Positions 16,677 through 23,891 are shown, counted from the stretch's first letter. The stretch is 24,464 nt of DNA from Planctomycetes bacterium GWF2_50_10 (GCA_001824635.1 MHYB01000010.1:17854-42317); one strand, 5' to 3'. Notes: generated by a model not told the origin, from the sequence alone. Made by a program: numbers and translations.

Positions 16677-16692
16677 TGGTACATACATTGCT
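16677..16692 (+). promoter_or_regulatory. Sigma-54 (-24/-12) promoter candidate
   Basis: TGGTACATACATTGCT has the invariant GG (16678-16679) and GC (16690-16691) separated by exactly ten bases, and the TTGC of the -12 element intact, against the RpoN consensus TGGCACG-N4-TTGCW. Transcription would begin near 16703, about 37 bp before the TPR start codon. A sigma-54 activator gene lies 3.6 kb downstream in the same cluster, which supports the assignment. Confidence 0.65.
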
Positions 16693-16739
16693 CTATTAAA
16701 GGCGACGGCATATTGCCGAAAAATCGCAGAGCTATTTAA

Positions 16740-19271
16740 GTGCATGTGCCAAAAGGATTTGTGAAAGAAGTCAAGGAAGACAAGCAGGTTTTTGGTGAGA
16801 GTTCGATACCGACGGACGCGAAGGAGGTGTTTGCCGGTGACGCGAGCTTTTATCAGATGATAGAGAGCGACAGCGGGGGTGAGGCAGAGGACTTTTTCGC
16901 TTTGGCTGCTGCTCCTAAACCCGTTGCCAGCAAGGTATTAAGTGTGCCTGTGGCGGGGAGCGGGGCGAGCGGAAAAAAGCTTGGGATACTCAAATTGTCC
17001 CTTATAATAGTACTGGTAATAGTGGGTGTTATGCTGCTTGTGCCGGTTTCACTGTACTGTTTTTCGGCTTTGACCGCCCCGGAAGTACCGTCTCAAAGTG
17101 AAAAAGTGGGGGGTGACAGGGGGGTATCAGGGCAGTCTGAGGGAGTGAAAACGGTACCCGCAGCGGGGAGCCAGGTGACTGTCACGAGTGGTGCTGGGGC
17201 CATGGAGGAGCCGGCTTCATGGAAGATGGCACAGGTCTTCTATCAACAGAAGGATTATGCCAAGGCATCATCGGCGTACGGCAAACTGCTGGGGAATTTA
17301 GGAACCGATTCATCTCACGCAATCATTCGCGACTTTTTGTATCTGAGACTTGCGTTGTGTTCGCAGAGGCTAGGCGATGGGCCGGTGGCGGAGGCATATT
17401 TCAACAAAGTGCTTCGCTCGCAGGCGCCTTCGGTGGTGGCACTGGCGAACTATCACATGGCTTATTCGCAATTCGCGGCGCAGAATTATTCCGAGGCAAG
17501 GACAAAGGCATACCAGACGCTGGCGATAGTTGAAACAATCGAGAGGCCATATTGCGAAACGATGATCAACGACTGCTATTACCTGATAGCCCAATCGCTG
17601 ACGGCACAGGCGATGATGTATGAATCCGAGCGATGCGAAGTGCCTGTGGAATGGCCGACGGTTAAATACAGCGAGCCTTTCGAGCAGCTTGATGAGGCGG
17701 GGCTTTTGAAACTGCTCCAAGCGGGATCTTCTCCGCTGAAATCGGCGGTGCTTGGGCCGCAGGTGCAGAAGCTTTCGACGCCGGATAAACTCCAGAGGTG
17801 GTTTGTAAAGGCGTACCGTGCTCCCATTGAGGAAGTATATGTGAATTTCGCCGCTTCGGGCGGGCCGGAAGTGCACTGGGCGTGTGAATACGGGCCTGTG
17901 CATTCAAGGGCGATAACACTTTATCTGCCGGCGGTTACAGGCCAAAGGTTTGCGGAGATCGCAACCGGGGCGGCAGGGCTGCTTGCTTCTTTTGAATCCA
18001 AGAAGACGCTGGTTTACAATCCTGATACATATTCCAGTGTTATGGAAAGGAAGGCGCTGCTGGGCAACGAGGCGATGGCGGCGTGGCAGAGATTTATTTT
18101 CTCTTACCCAAAGGACAAGAGGCTTGCGGATGCCCATTTCGGTTTGGGGGTGCTTGGGACGGCTGCGGGGCAGTATGTAAGCGCGGTCGGCGAGTATCGG
18201 CAGGTGGCAAATAACTTCAGCCAGAGTGCGCTGGCTCCTTACGCATTATTCAATTCGGGCAAGCTGCAACTGGGGCTTAAGGATTACGAAAGCGCAAAGG
18301 CTGATTTGAAGGAACTTACGGTACAATATGCGGATTCGCAGGTATCGGATCAGGGGAATATAATGCTGGCGCAGACGGCTATGGCGCTGGGCGATTATGA
18401 AAACGCGCAGTTCGTATTCCGCAAGATATACAACCTGGAACTGCCGGCGGAACAGAAACTGGCGGCGGCGATGGGGGCGGCGAAATGCTATTACGCGATG
18501 GGCGATAACGAATCGGCAGCGGTGTGGTTCCAGAAGTTCCTTGATTACGCAAAGGCATCGAAGATCGCGCATCCGGCGGAGCTTCAGAACGCATACCTGA
18601 TGCTGGCGCAATCATACGCAAATATGGGCAAATACGGCGAGGCTTGCAGCGGATACAAATCGGCGCTGGCGAATTCGGCTTCGCCGGGGGAGCAGTTCGA
18701 GATAACGATGGAACTTGGGCGAGCGTTCATGAAGCAGCAGAGTTTTGTAGAGGCGCTCCAGACGATCGAGACGATAAACATAATCGATCTTACGGCAGAG
18801 CAGACTTGCAGGCTTTGGACGGCTAAGGCGAGGGTGCTGAGGGCGATGAACCTTCCCGACCAGGGGCTTACGATACTTGAGGGCAAGGCAGGTGCGACGA
18901 GCAGCTTGCAGATCAAAAGCGAAATGATGCTGGAAATGGCGCAGTGCTACAACGCCACGGGCAATTATGCCAGGGCAAGGGGCCTGCTTTGCGAGGCGAT
19001 AGTGAATATGCCTCAGAGCAGCGAGACGGCGGGTTTGCAGTGCGATCTCGCGGAGGTGTGTCTGAAGATGAATGAGAATCAGCAGGCGATCAATGTATGC
19101 AATGAACTGCTGAAGGGCAATATTAACTCGAAGATAAAGGCACGAGTTGAGGCGGTGCTGGGAGAGGCGTATACGAAGCTCAAGCAGTTTGATAGGGCGG
19201 CGATGGTTTATGGGGGAGCAGGAATAATCGAACGTCCAACGTCGAACGCTCAACGTCCAATGTCGAATTGA
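16740..19271 (+). CDS. Membrane-anchored TPR-repeat protein in flagellar locus
   Basis: The 843-residue protein has a cytoplasmic N-terminus of about 80 residues, one transmembrane helix at about 83-104 (LSLIIVLVIVGVMLLVPVSL), a low-complexity Gly/Ser/Val linker, and then many TPR units to the C-terminus. Examples are QVFYQQKDYAKASSAYGKLL near 166 and LGDYENAQFVFRKIYNLE near 551. Such proteins are scaffolds; the partner is unknown. The start is GTG without a clear ribosome site, so the exact start is uncertain. A sigma-54 promoter lies 48 bp upstream. The last 14 residues (IERPTSNAQRPMSN) are coded by an intergenic-type tandem repeat that has run into the gene end. A flagellar or polar-assembly role is inferred from position only. 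Confidence 0.85.
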   Translation: MHVPKGFVKEVKEDKQVFGESSIPTDAKEVFAGDASFYQMIESDSGGEAEDFFALAAAPKPVASKVLSVPVAGSGASGKKLGILKLSLIIVLVIVGVMLLVPVSLYCFSALTAPEVPSQSEKVGGDRGVSGQSEGVKTVPAAGSQVTVTSGAGAMEEPASWKMAQVFYQQKDYAKASSAYGKLLGNLGTDSSHAIIRDFLYLRLALCSQRLGDGPVAEAYFNKVLRSQAPSVVALANYHMAYSQFAAQNYSEARTKAYQTLAIVETIERPYCETMINDCYYLIAQSLTAQAMMYESERCEVPVEWPTVKYSEPFEQLDEAGLLKLLQAGSSPLKSAVLGPQVQKLSTPDKLQRWFVKAYRAPIEEVYVNFAASGGPEVHWACEYGPVHSRAITLYLPAVTGQRFAEIATGAAGLLASFESKKTLVYNPDTYSSVMERKALLGNEAMAAWQRFIFSYPKDKRLADAHFGLGVLGTAAGQYVSAVGEYRQVANNFSQSALAPYALFNSGKLQLGLKDYESAKADLKELTVQYADSQVSDQGNIMLAQTAMALGDYENAQFVFRKIYNLELPAEQKLAAAMGAAKCYYAMGDNESAAVWFQKFLDYAKASKIAHPAELQNAYLMLAQSYANMGKYGEACSGYKSALANSASPGEQFEITMELGRAFMKQQSFVEALQTIETINIIDLTAEQTCRLWTAKARVLRAMNLPDQGLTILEGKAGATSSLQIKSEMMLEMAQCYNATGNYARARGLLCEAIVNMPQSSETAGLQCDLAEVCLKMNENQQAINVCNELLKGNINSKIKARVEAVLGEAYTKLKQFDRAAMVYGGAGIIERPTSNAQRPMSN
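19228..19270 (+). repeat. AACGTC-type tandem repeat overlapping the TPR gene 3' end
   Basis: Degenerate units of the form TCGAACGTCCAACG recur three times. The repeat codes for the C-terminal residues and supplies the stop codon of the TPR gene. Similar sequence is often seen between genes in planctomycetes and some other environmental bacteria, where it gives the recurrent C-terminal motif ERPTSN (recalled, not searched). Confidence 0.75.
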
Positions 19272-19274
19272 AGA

Positions 19275-19412
19275 AAGTGCCTAAGTGCGTATGTGCGGAA
19301 GTGCTTGAAGAGGGAATGCAGAAGACAGGAGTTTTGAGTTGTGGAGTCGCCTGCGCGACGCTTTTTAGTTCTGGATTCCCGCCTTCGCGGGAATGACAAG
19401 TCTCTTCTTGTG
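19275..19412 (+). repeat. Dispersed ~140-bp intergenic element, copy A
   Basis: It begins with tandem AAGTGC-type octamers (AAGTGCCT, AAGTGCGT, ATGTGCGG, AAGTGCTT), continues with a GAATGCAGAAGACAGGAG block, then GTTTTGAGTTGTGGAGTCGC, a small hairpin (GTCGC-CTGC-GCGAC followed by GCTTTTT), and the palindrome TTCCCGC-CTTC-GCGGGAA at 19375-19392. It ends CAAGTCTCTTCTTG. The same order is found in copy B at 21726-21876. Here it fills most of the gap between the two TPR genes. Confidence 0.85.
19371..19397 (+). repeat. ATTCCC...GGGAAT palindromic repeat (dRS3/REP-like), copy A
   Basis: The core TTCCCGCCTTCGCGGGAA is a perfect 7-bp inverted repeat with a CTTC loop, flanked by CTGGA and TGAC. This is the widespread ATTCCC-N-GGGAAT type of intergenic palindrome known from Neisseria (dRS3) and many other genomes. 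An identical copy is at 21835-21861. Confidence 0.8.
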
Positions 19413-19475
19413 CACAGGGCTAGATTAGAGATTAGAGAGTAGTAGTTAGGATTTAGTGCTTTGTAGATCGGTAGA

Positions 19476-20132
19476 ATGATAAGGATAATATTAATAATTT
19501 GTGTGGGTACGGTTTGGGCTTGTTCGGCGTGGGGGCAGGACAGCAACAGCTTGGTAGATAAATCGCGCTTGCTCCGTAAGGAGATCATGCGGGAAAAGTT
19601 TATGCCGCTCAATTCGCCTAAGGGCAAAACTGGGGAGGCGGTTGAGAAGCTGGCGGCGGAACTTAATACGATGCATCCCAAGCTGATAAAGGCAGAAGTT
19701 AAGGAACCGGCACTAAAGAAAATAATCGAGGCACCTGCGGAAGTGAACGCAATGCCGGCGGCGGTAAAAGACCCTAACAAGATGGACGAGGGGACGCTTG
19801 CGAATATCGCGGCGATGGCGGCCAAGCCGGAGAGTGTGAGCGATCCGATGGCGCTTGCAGGGATGCTGTTTGAATGCAAAGAGTACAAGCTTGCGGCGAT
19901 TTTTTACGAGATCGCCCTGGAGCGGGAAATGTCACAGGGGCGGCGGCTGACTATCGATGACAAAGCATGGATGCTTTTGCAGGTATGTCAGTGCAGGAAA
20001 GATGAGCCGGTTGAAGCGGTGAAGGCTTTGGATAAGCTGCTGGAGCAGTATCCTAATTCGACGTGGAGCAGGGCGGCTTACGTCAAAAAGCAAATGCTGC
20101 AATGGAAGATAGAGCAGGTCAGTGGTCAGTAG
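19476..20132 (+). CDS. Secreted protein with C-terminal TPR-like region
   Basis: The 218-residue protein has an N-terminal signal peptide (MIRIILIICVGTVWACSAWG, cleavage probably before or near QDS), so it should be periplasmic or extracellular. A lipobox reading (VWAC) is possible but the Trp is atypical. The middle is Ala/Lys/Pro-rich with no recognised fold. Residues 125-210 look like two TPR-type helix pairs (AGMLFECKEYKLAAIFYEIAL; LLQVCQCRKDEPVEAVKALD), ending with the YPNSTWSRAAYVKKQ style seen in BamD/YbgF-like TPR proteins. It probably acts with the large TPR protein upstream. Its final codons (VSGQ) and stop lie in a GTCAGTG tandem repeat. No ribosome site is evident. Confidence 0.75.
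   Translation: MIRIILIICVGTVWACSAWGQDSNSLVDKSRLLRKEIMREKFMPLNSPKGKTGEAVEKLAAELNTMHPKLIKAEVKEPALKKIIEAPAEVNAMPAAVKDPNKMDEGTLANIAAMAAKPESVSDPMALAGMLFECKEYKLAAIFYEIALEREMSQGRRLTIDDKAWMLLQVCQCRKDEPVEAVKALDKLLEQYPNSTWSRAAYVKKQMLQWKIEQVSGQ
20118..20130 (+). repeat. GTCAGTG short tandem repeat at a gene end
   Basis: GTCAGTGGTCAGT is nearly two tandem heptamer units. It codes the last residues and, with the next two bases, the stop codon of the secreted TPR-like protein. Confidence 0.55.
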
Positions 20133-20150
20133 TGCAAAGAGAATTGTTAC

Positions 20151-20177
20151 GGGTTGCGGGTTGCGAGTTGCGGGTTT
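20151..20177 (+). repeat. GGGTTGC heptamer tandem repeat
   Basis: About four units of GGGTTGC/GAGTTGC lie in the 184-bp gap between the secreted TPR-like gene and the sigma-54 activator gene. The repeat contains three GGG runs. It is low-complexity intergenic filler with no evident gene. Confidence 0.7.
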
Positions 20178-20240
20178 AAAACCTTCACCTCGGAAGGCAC
20201 GGAACTCGCGGTAAAATTGAGTTAAATTGTTGCTGGTAAA

Positions 20241-20265
20241 GTGCAATAGTGCAAATAGTGCAAAT
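20241..20265 (+). repeat. GTGCAAATA tandem repeat
   Basis: Three consecutive units, GTGCAATA, GTGCAAATA and GTGCAAATA, lie 52 bp before the sigma-54 activator start. They may be simple slippage products or an operator array; the sequence does not decide. Confidence 0.6.
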
Positions 20266-20316
20266 AAAACAGCATAAGCAAGAGTACTTGCCCATGCTAC
20301 GAAGGCTAGTGAGTAA

Positions 20317-21687
20317 ATGAATATGAACAGGCAGGTTCTGATAATTGAGAGCGACGCAGCGGCAAGCAGGGCGATACTGGAAATACTCGCGAAGCGTGCG
20401 ATAAACGGGGCTGTTGCGACGACGTTGGAATCGGCGAATGAGCATATCGAAAGCGGCAAATACGGGCTGATCTTTTTGGGGGTTTTGGAGAACAGGGCAG
20501 GCGGTGCGATATTCGATCTAATAGAAAAAATCCGAAGGATGGTGCCGGAAGCTGCGATTATACTGACGGCGCGAGTGGAGGGGCTTGCACCATTAGAAGC
20601 GGCGGGGCTGGCAAGCGGTGCGATACAGGCTGGGTGCAGTGAATTTATGGCTAAGCCTTTGACGGCGGCGGCGATATTGGAAGTGCTTGGCAGGTATATG
20701 CCGGCAAAAGTTGTAAATACTGTGGCGCAGGATTTTCAAGAGGCATGGACGATAGTCGGTTCGAGCAACGGGCTGGGACGAACGATAGAGCTTGCCGGTC
20801 GAATAGCGCCTACGAGCGTGCCTGTGTTGATCTCGGGCGAGAGCGGAACGGGAAAGGAACTTCTTTCGCACCTGATACATAATCAGAGCAGGCGCAGCGG
20901 CGGGCCTTTGGTGAAGGTGAACTGCGCGGCGCTGAATGATTCACTGCTTGAGAGCGAACTGTTCGGCCATGAGAAGGGGGCGTTCACGGGTGCTTATATT
21001 CAGCGTAAAGGGCGGTTTGAACAGGCGCACAACGGCACGATAGTGCTTGATGAAATAACGGAGACCGGGGCGCGGTTCCAATCGCAGCTGCTGCGGGTAT
21101 TGGAATCGAACGATATACAACGGGTTGGGTCGAGCGACAATGTTAAAGTAAATGTGCGGATAATAAGCACGACAAACAGGAGTTTGGCTGGGGAGGTAAA
21201 GGCTGGCAAGTTCAGGGCGGACCTGTATTACAGGATAGCGGGGGTAAAGCTGACTGTGCCGCCGCTGCGTGAACGCTGTGAGGATATACCGATGCTGGTG
21301 TGGCATTTTGTGAATTTATATGCGCACGAGTGCGGGCGTGAAATAATCGAGCTTGACGGCGGGATGCTGGCGGTATTCGCGAGATATAGCTGGCCGGGGA
21401 ATATAAGGCAGCTAAGGAACGTTGTGCGAAGCGCGATGATACTTGGGGCTGGGCCAGTACTTGCACTGGCGGATACATCGTGGCTGATGGATGATCTGAT
21501 GTCGACGCAGGACGATTCGATAGAAGAGCATATAGAAGGTACGCTGGAAGCTGTGGAGCAGAAGACAATACTGAGTACATTGAAGCGTACGTCAGGGAAC
21601 CAGGCTCAGGCGGCGAGGATACTTGGGATATCGGATAGGACGCTGCGGGATAAGGTTAAGAAGTATAAGACAGTGCTTAGTGCTTAG
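20317..21687 (+). CDS. Sigma-54-dependent transcriptional activator (FlbD/FleQ-like) with degenerate receiver
   Basis: The 456-residue activator has a receiver-like domain (residues 5-120), an AAA+ sigma-54 interaction domain (about 140-375) and a C-terminal Fis-type helix-turn-helix (about 412-453, GNQAQAARILGISDRTL). The AAA+ part is intact: Walker A GESGTGKE (174-181), the sigma-54 contact GAFTGA (221-226), Walker B GTIVLDEI, and the arginine-finger region FRADLYYRI. The receiver has lost its phosphate-accepting Asp: the strand reads GLIFLGVLEN with Gly55 at that place, although the conserved Thr and Lys (EFMAKPL) remain. Control by phosphorylation is therefore unlikely, as in FleQ-type flagellar regulators. 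Its place before fliL-fliM-fliN-flhA and a sigma-54 promoter upstream support a flagellar master-regulator role. The stop codon lies in a tandem repeat. Confidence 0.92.
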   Translation: MNMNRQVLIIESDAAASRAILEILAKRAINGAVATTLESANEHIESGKYGLIFLGVLENRAGGAIFDLIEKIRRMVPEAAIILTARVEGLAPLEAAGLASGAIQAGCSEFMAKPLTAAAILEVLGRYMPAKVVNTVAQDFQEAWTIVGSSNGLGRTIELAGRIAPTSVPVLISGESGTGKELLSHLIHNQSRRSGGPLVKVNCAALNDSLLESELFGHEKGAFTGAYIQRKGRFEQAHNGTIVLDEITETGARFQSQLLRVLESNDIQRVGSSDNVKVNVRIISTTNRSLAGEVKAGKFRADLYYRIAGVKLTVPPLRERCEDIPMLVWHFVNLYAHECGREIIELDGGMLAVFARYSWPGNIRQLRNVVRSAMILGAGPVLALADTSWLMDDLMSTQDDSIEEHIEGTLEAVEQKTILSTLKRTSGNQAQAARILGISDRTLRDKVKKYKTVLSA

Positions 21688-21703
21688 TGCTTAGTGCTTA
21701 GTG
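21672..21703 (+). repeat. AGTGCTT heptamer tandem repeat overlapping a gene end
   Basis: Four perfect AGTGCTT units plus AGTG. The first two units code the last residues (VLSA) and the stop codon of the sigma-54 activator gene; the rest is intergenic. Confidence 0.85.
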
Positions 21704-21725
21704 AGAAGACAAAGAAGAAGTGCGT

Positions 21726-21876
21726 AAGTGCCAAAGTGCGTATGTGCGGAAGTGCTTAAAGAATGAATGCAGGAGACAGAAGACAGGAGTCAGAAGTTTT
21801 GAGTTGTGGAGTCGCTGCGCGAGGCTTTTTATTTCTGGATTCCCGCCTTCGCGGGAATGACAAGTCTCTTCTTGTT
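21726..21876 (+). repeat. Dispersed ~140-bp intergenic element, copy B
   Basis: It has the same block order as copy A at 19275-19412: AAGTGC octamers, a GAATGCAGGAGACAG block (partly duplicated here), GTTTTGAGTTGTGGAGTCGC, GCTTTTTAT, the ATTCCC palindrome and CAAGTCTCTTCTTG. By eye most positions match, with a short insertion in the middle. It lies between the sigma-54 activator and fliL. Confidence 0.85.
21835..21861 (+). repeat. ATTCCC...GGGAAT palindromic repeat (dRS3/REP-like), copy B
   Basis: This is identical over 27 bases to the copy at 19371-19397, with the same CTGGA and TGAC flanks and the same CTTC loop. It lies in the 265-bp gap before fliL and could shape the 5' leader of the fliL transcript. 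Confidence 0.8.
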
Positions 21877-21884
21877 GTGTGTGT

Positions 21885-21938
21885 CAAGTGCGTAAGTGTG
21901 GAAGTGCTTAAATAGTGAATACAGAATGCAGAAGACAG
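21885..21938 (+). repeat. Partial third copy (C) of the dispersed element
   Basis: CAAGTGCGTAAGTGTGGAAG and the following GAATGCAGAAGACAG repeat the first third of copies A and B. It directly follows copy B and ends 14 bases before the fliL start codon, so it occupies the place where a ribosome site would be expected. Confidence 0.75.
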
Positions 21939-21952
21939 TTTAGGGAATAGTG

Positions 21953-22600
21953 ATGGCGGATACGGAAGCGAAAACAAAAGAGCAGGGTGACGGCGGCGAG
22001 AAGAAGGCGGCGGCGGGGCAATCGGGCGGGATAGGCAAGATGCTGCCGATGATAATAATTTTGTGCGCGGTGATGGTTTGCGCTACGGGCGGATTTTTCT
22101 GCGCGAGGCTTTTTTTGCCGAGTTCAGCGAGCGCGTCAAGCGGCGATGGCAATGAGCCAAAGAATGTTATAAAGCCAAAGGCTAAAAAAGAAAGCGGCGG
22201 TCATGGGGGCGGTCATGGTGGAGGACACGGCGGGGGCGAAGCGAAAGGCGCGGGCAATGCACCGTCAAATCCGGGAGAAGCGTGGTTTGTGGAGCTTGAG
22301 CCGGTGGTATCGAATTTGGATGAGCCTGGCGTGACGAGATATGTGAGGGCGACGCTGATATTGGAAATGAGCGGCGACGCGGATTATGATGAGAATAACG
22401 CGATACTCGAAGAAAAGAAAGCAGTGGTTCGCAACTGGGTTACGATATACCTGGCGGGGTGCACGCTTGACGACATACGCGGGCGGAAGAATTTGATACG
22501 GATACAATCGGAAATAAAGGATAGTCTTAACGACATGCTGTATAAAAACAGCAAGGGGCTGGTGAACAAGATATTGTTTAAGGAATTCCAGATACAATGA
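21953..22600 (+). CDS. fliL: Flagellar basal-body-associated protein FliL
   Basis: FliL is a single-pass inner-membrane protein that surrounds the stator units and supports motor torque. I chose ATG 21953 over the in-frame GTG one codon earlier; the protein is 215 residues. It has a short charged cytoplasmic N-terminus, one transmembrane helix at about 29-51 (MLPMIIILCAVMVCATGGFF), a linker with three GHGG units (about 82-96), and the periplasmic FliL domain. The latter reads FVELEPVVSNLDEPGVTRYVRATLILE, and the end SLNDMLYKN...VNKILFKEFQIQ matches the family pattern. It overlaps fliM by four bases (ATGA), so the two are translationally coupled. The His-Gly linker is unusual for FliL. Confidence 0.9.
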   Translation: MADTEAKTKEQGDGGEKKAAAGQSGGIGKMLPMIIILCAVMVCATGGFFCARLFLPSSASASSGDGNEPKNVIKPKAKKESGGHGGGHGGGHGGGEAKGAGNAPSNPGEAWFVELEPVVSNLDEPGVTRYVRATLILEMSGDADYDENNAILEEKKAVVRNWVTIYLAGCTLDDIRGRKNLIRIQSEIKDSLNDMLYKNSKGLVNKILFKEFQIQ

Positions 22601-23553
22601 GCACTGCGGGACATGATATTGGTATGAACCGCATAGCTGAACTGCTTGCAGCGGCTAAGGCTAACAGGCCTGTTAAGGATGTTAATGCCGATGCGCCGCG
22701 ATATGCCTGGGATAAGGCAAGGCATTTTAACAGTGTGCGCGCGGCAAAGCTGGATGGGGCAATGAAGAAGGCGGCTGCGAGCCTTGCGGCTGGGTTTAAT
22801 TCTATCGCACCTGGGAAAGAATCGTTGATAACTTCGCAGCCTGTTGCGCAGATGTTCCTGAACCAAATACTTAAAGAGGCACCCAGTGAAGAGATGTTCA
22901 CGAGTGTGCTGACGACGGGGACGAAGGTGAGCGGGGTGGCGGGGATGAGCATCAAAGATGTGCTTGGGATGCTTGGCGATATTCTTGACGACAAGGGCGG
23001 GGCGGAAGATATGTCGCGAAAGCTTTCGCCGCTCGAGAATTCATTGCTGACGGACCTGTTCGCGACTGCGTGTAATTCGGTGGCATCGCTTGTGAAGGCG
23101 GCGGGCGGGACGGAATTAAAAGCGACGGCGCCGGCAAGACAGAAACTGGAAATCGGACTGCATGGCAAAACGGAATTCTGCGTTATCGTATTTGAGATCA
23201 AAGTCGGCCAATGCCAGGTTAAGATAATGTTGTATATCGCAAGCGATGATCTGGACTGCTTGACCGTGGCTGCCGGCGCAAAAGAAGGGCCGAGCAAAGA
23301 GCAGATACGCAAGTCTTTGCTGGAGAAGATCGGCAAGGTGCATGTTCAGGTGGATACTCTTATAGCGACGACGGAAGCAAACTTCAGCCAGGTGATGGGG
23401 CTAGCTCCGGGGGATGTTATCGTGTTCGAGCAGAAGATCACTGAGCCTTCGACGATGATGCTCAAAGGCAAGCGGCTTTTCGGGGTAAAGCTCGGAAGGT
23501 GCGATGGGCATTACGCGCTGGCGATAGGTGAGCAGGAAACAAGTACAAATTAA
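22597..23553 (+). CDS. fliM: Flagellar motor switch protein FliM (divergent)
   Basis: FliM forms the middle of the C-ring and receives CheY-phosphate to reverse rotation. The protein has 318 residues. The CheC-like middle domain (about 35-200) can be recognised from YAWDKARHFNSVRAAKL and LSPLENSLLTDLFATACNSV. The C-terminal SpoA domain (about 243-312) reads VQVDTLIATTEANFSQVMGL, then APGDVIVFEQKI and LFGVKLGRCDGHYALAI. The N-terminal CheY-binding peptide, usually LSQxEIDALL, is only weakly visible as MNRIAELLAA (residues 10-19). The start overlaps the fliL stop by four bases. A later ATG at 22624 would begin exactly at that peptide and is a fair alternative start. Confidence 0.88.
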   Translation: MSTAGHDIGMNRIAELLAAAKANRPVKDVNADAPRYAWDKARHFNSVRAAKLDGAMKKAAASLAAGFNSIAPGKESLITSQPVAQMFLNQILKEAPSEEMFTSVLTTGTKVSGVAGMSIKDVLGMLGDILDDKGGAEDMSRKLSPLENSLLTDLFATACNSVASLVKAAGGTELKATAPARQKLEIGLHGKTEFCVIVFEIKVGQCQVKIMLYIASDDLDCLTVAAGAKEGPSKEQIRKSLLEKIGKVHVQVDTLIATTEANFSQVMGLAPGDVIVFEQKITEPSTMMLKGKRLFGVKLGRCDGHYALAIGEQETSTN

Positions 23554-23567
23554 GATAGGATAATTTC

Positions 23568-23891
23568 ATGGCTGAGACACAGACATTAGAAAAACCAGGG
23601 ACAGAGGCGATGGCGGTGGAACTGGGGCAGGTTGAAGATAATACGACGGCGGCAAGCGCGGGGAGCATGGACATGCTGCTTGATATACCGATGTCGGTGA
23701 GCGTGAGCCTGGGCGGGGCGCAGGTGCCTGTGCACAGGTTATTGCAGCTTGGGCCGGGGTCGGTGGTGCAGCTTGACAGGCTTATAGAAGAGCCGGCGGA
23801 GCTTTATGTGAACGACATAAAATTCGCGACGGGCGATATAGTCGTGGTTGAAGGACATTTTGCGATCAAGATAAAAGAAATACTTGGCTAA
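23568..23891 (+). CDS. fliN: Flagellar motor switch protein FliN
   Basis: FliN forms the lower part of the C-ring and the docking site for export substrates. The 107-residue protein has an acidic N-terminal tail of about 35 residues and one SpoA domain (LLDIPMSVSVSLGGAQVPVH, then LLQLGPGSVVQLDRLIEEPAELYVN and GDIVVVEGHFAIKI). The usual NG of the motif VNG is ND here. It follows fliM by 14 bp, with AGGA about eight bases before the ATG, and is followed after 13 bp by flhA. It is probably one operon with fliL and fliM. Confidence 0.95.
   Translation: MAETQTLEKPGTEAMAVELGQVEDNTTAASAGSMDMLLDIPMSVSVSLGGAQVPVHRLLQLGPGSVVQLDRLIEEPAELYVNDIKFATGDIVVVEGHFAIKIKEILG

Noticed and set aside
19343..19356. 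GG-N10-GC match within dispersed element copy A
   Set aside because: It falls in a self-complementary repeat and lacks both the TGGCAC and TTGC contexts.
19371..19397. ATTCCC palindromes as CRISPR repeats
   Set aside because: Only two copies 2.5 kb apart, within longer shared sequence and with no spacers; they fit the dRS3/REP-like type.
20151..20177. GGGTTGC array as a four-tract G-quadruplex
   Set aside because: Only three GGG runs are present because one unit reads GAG.
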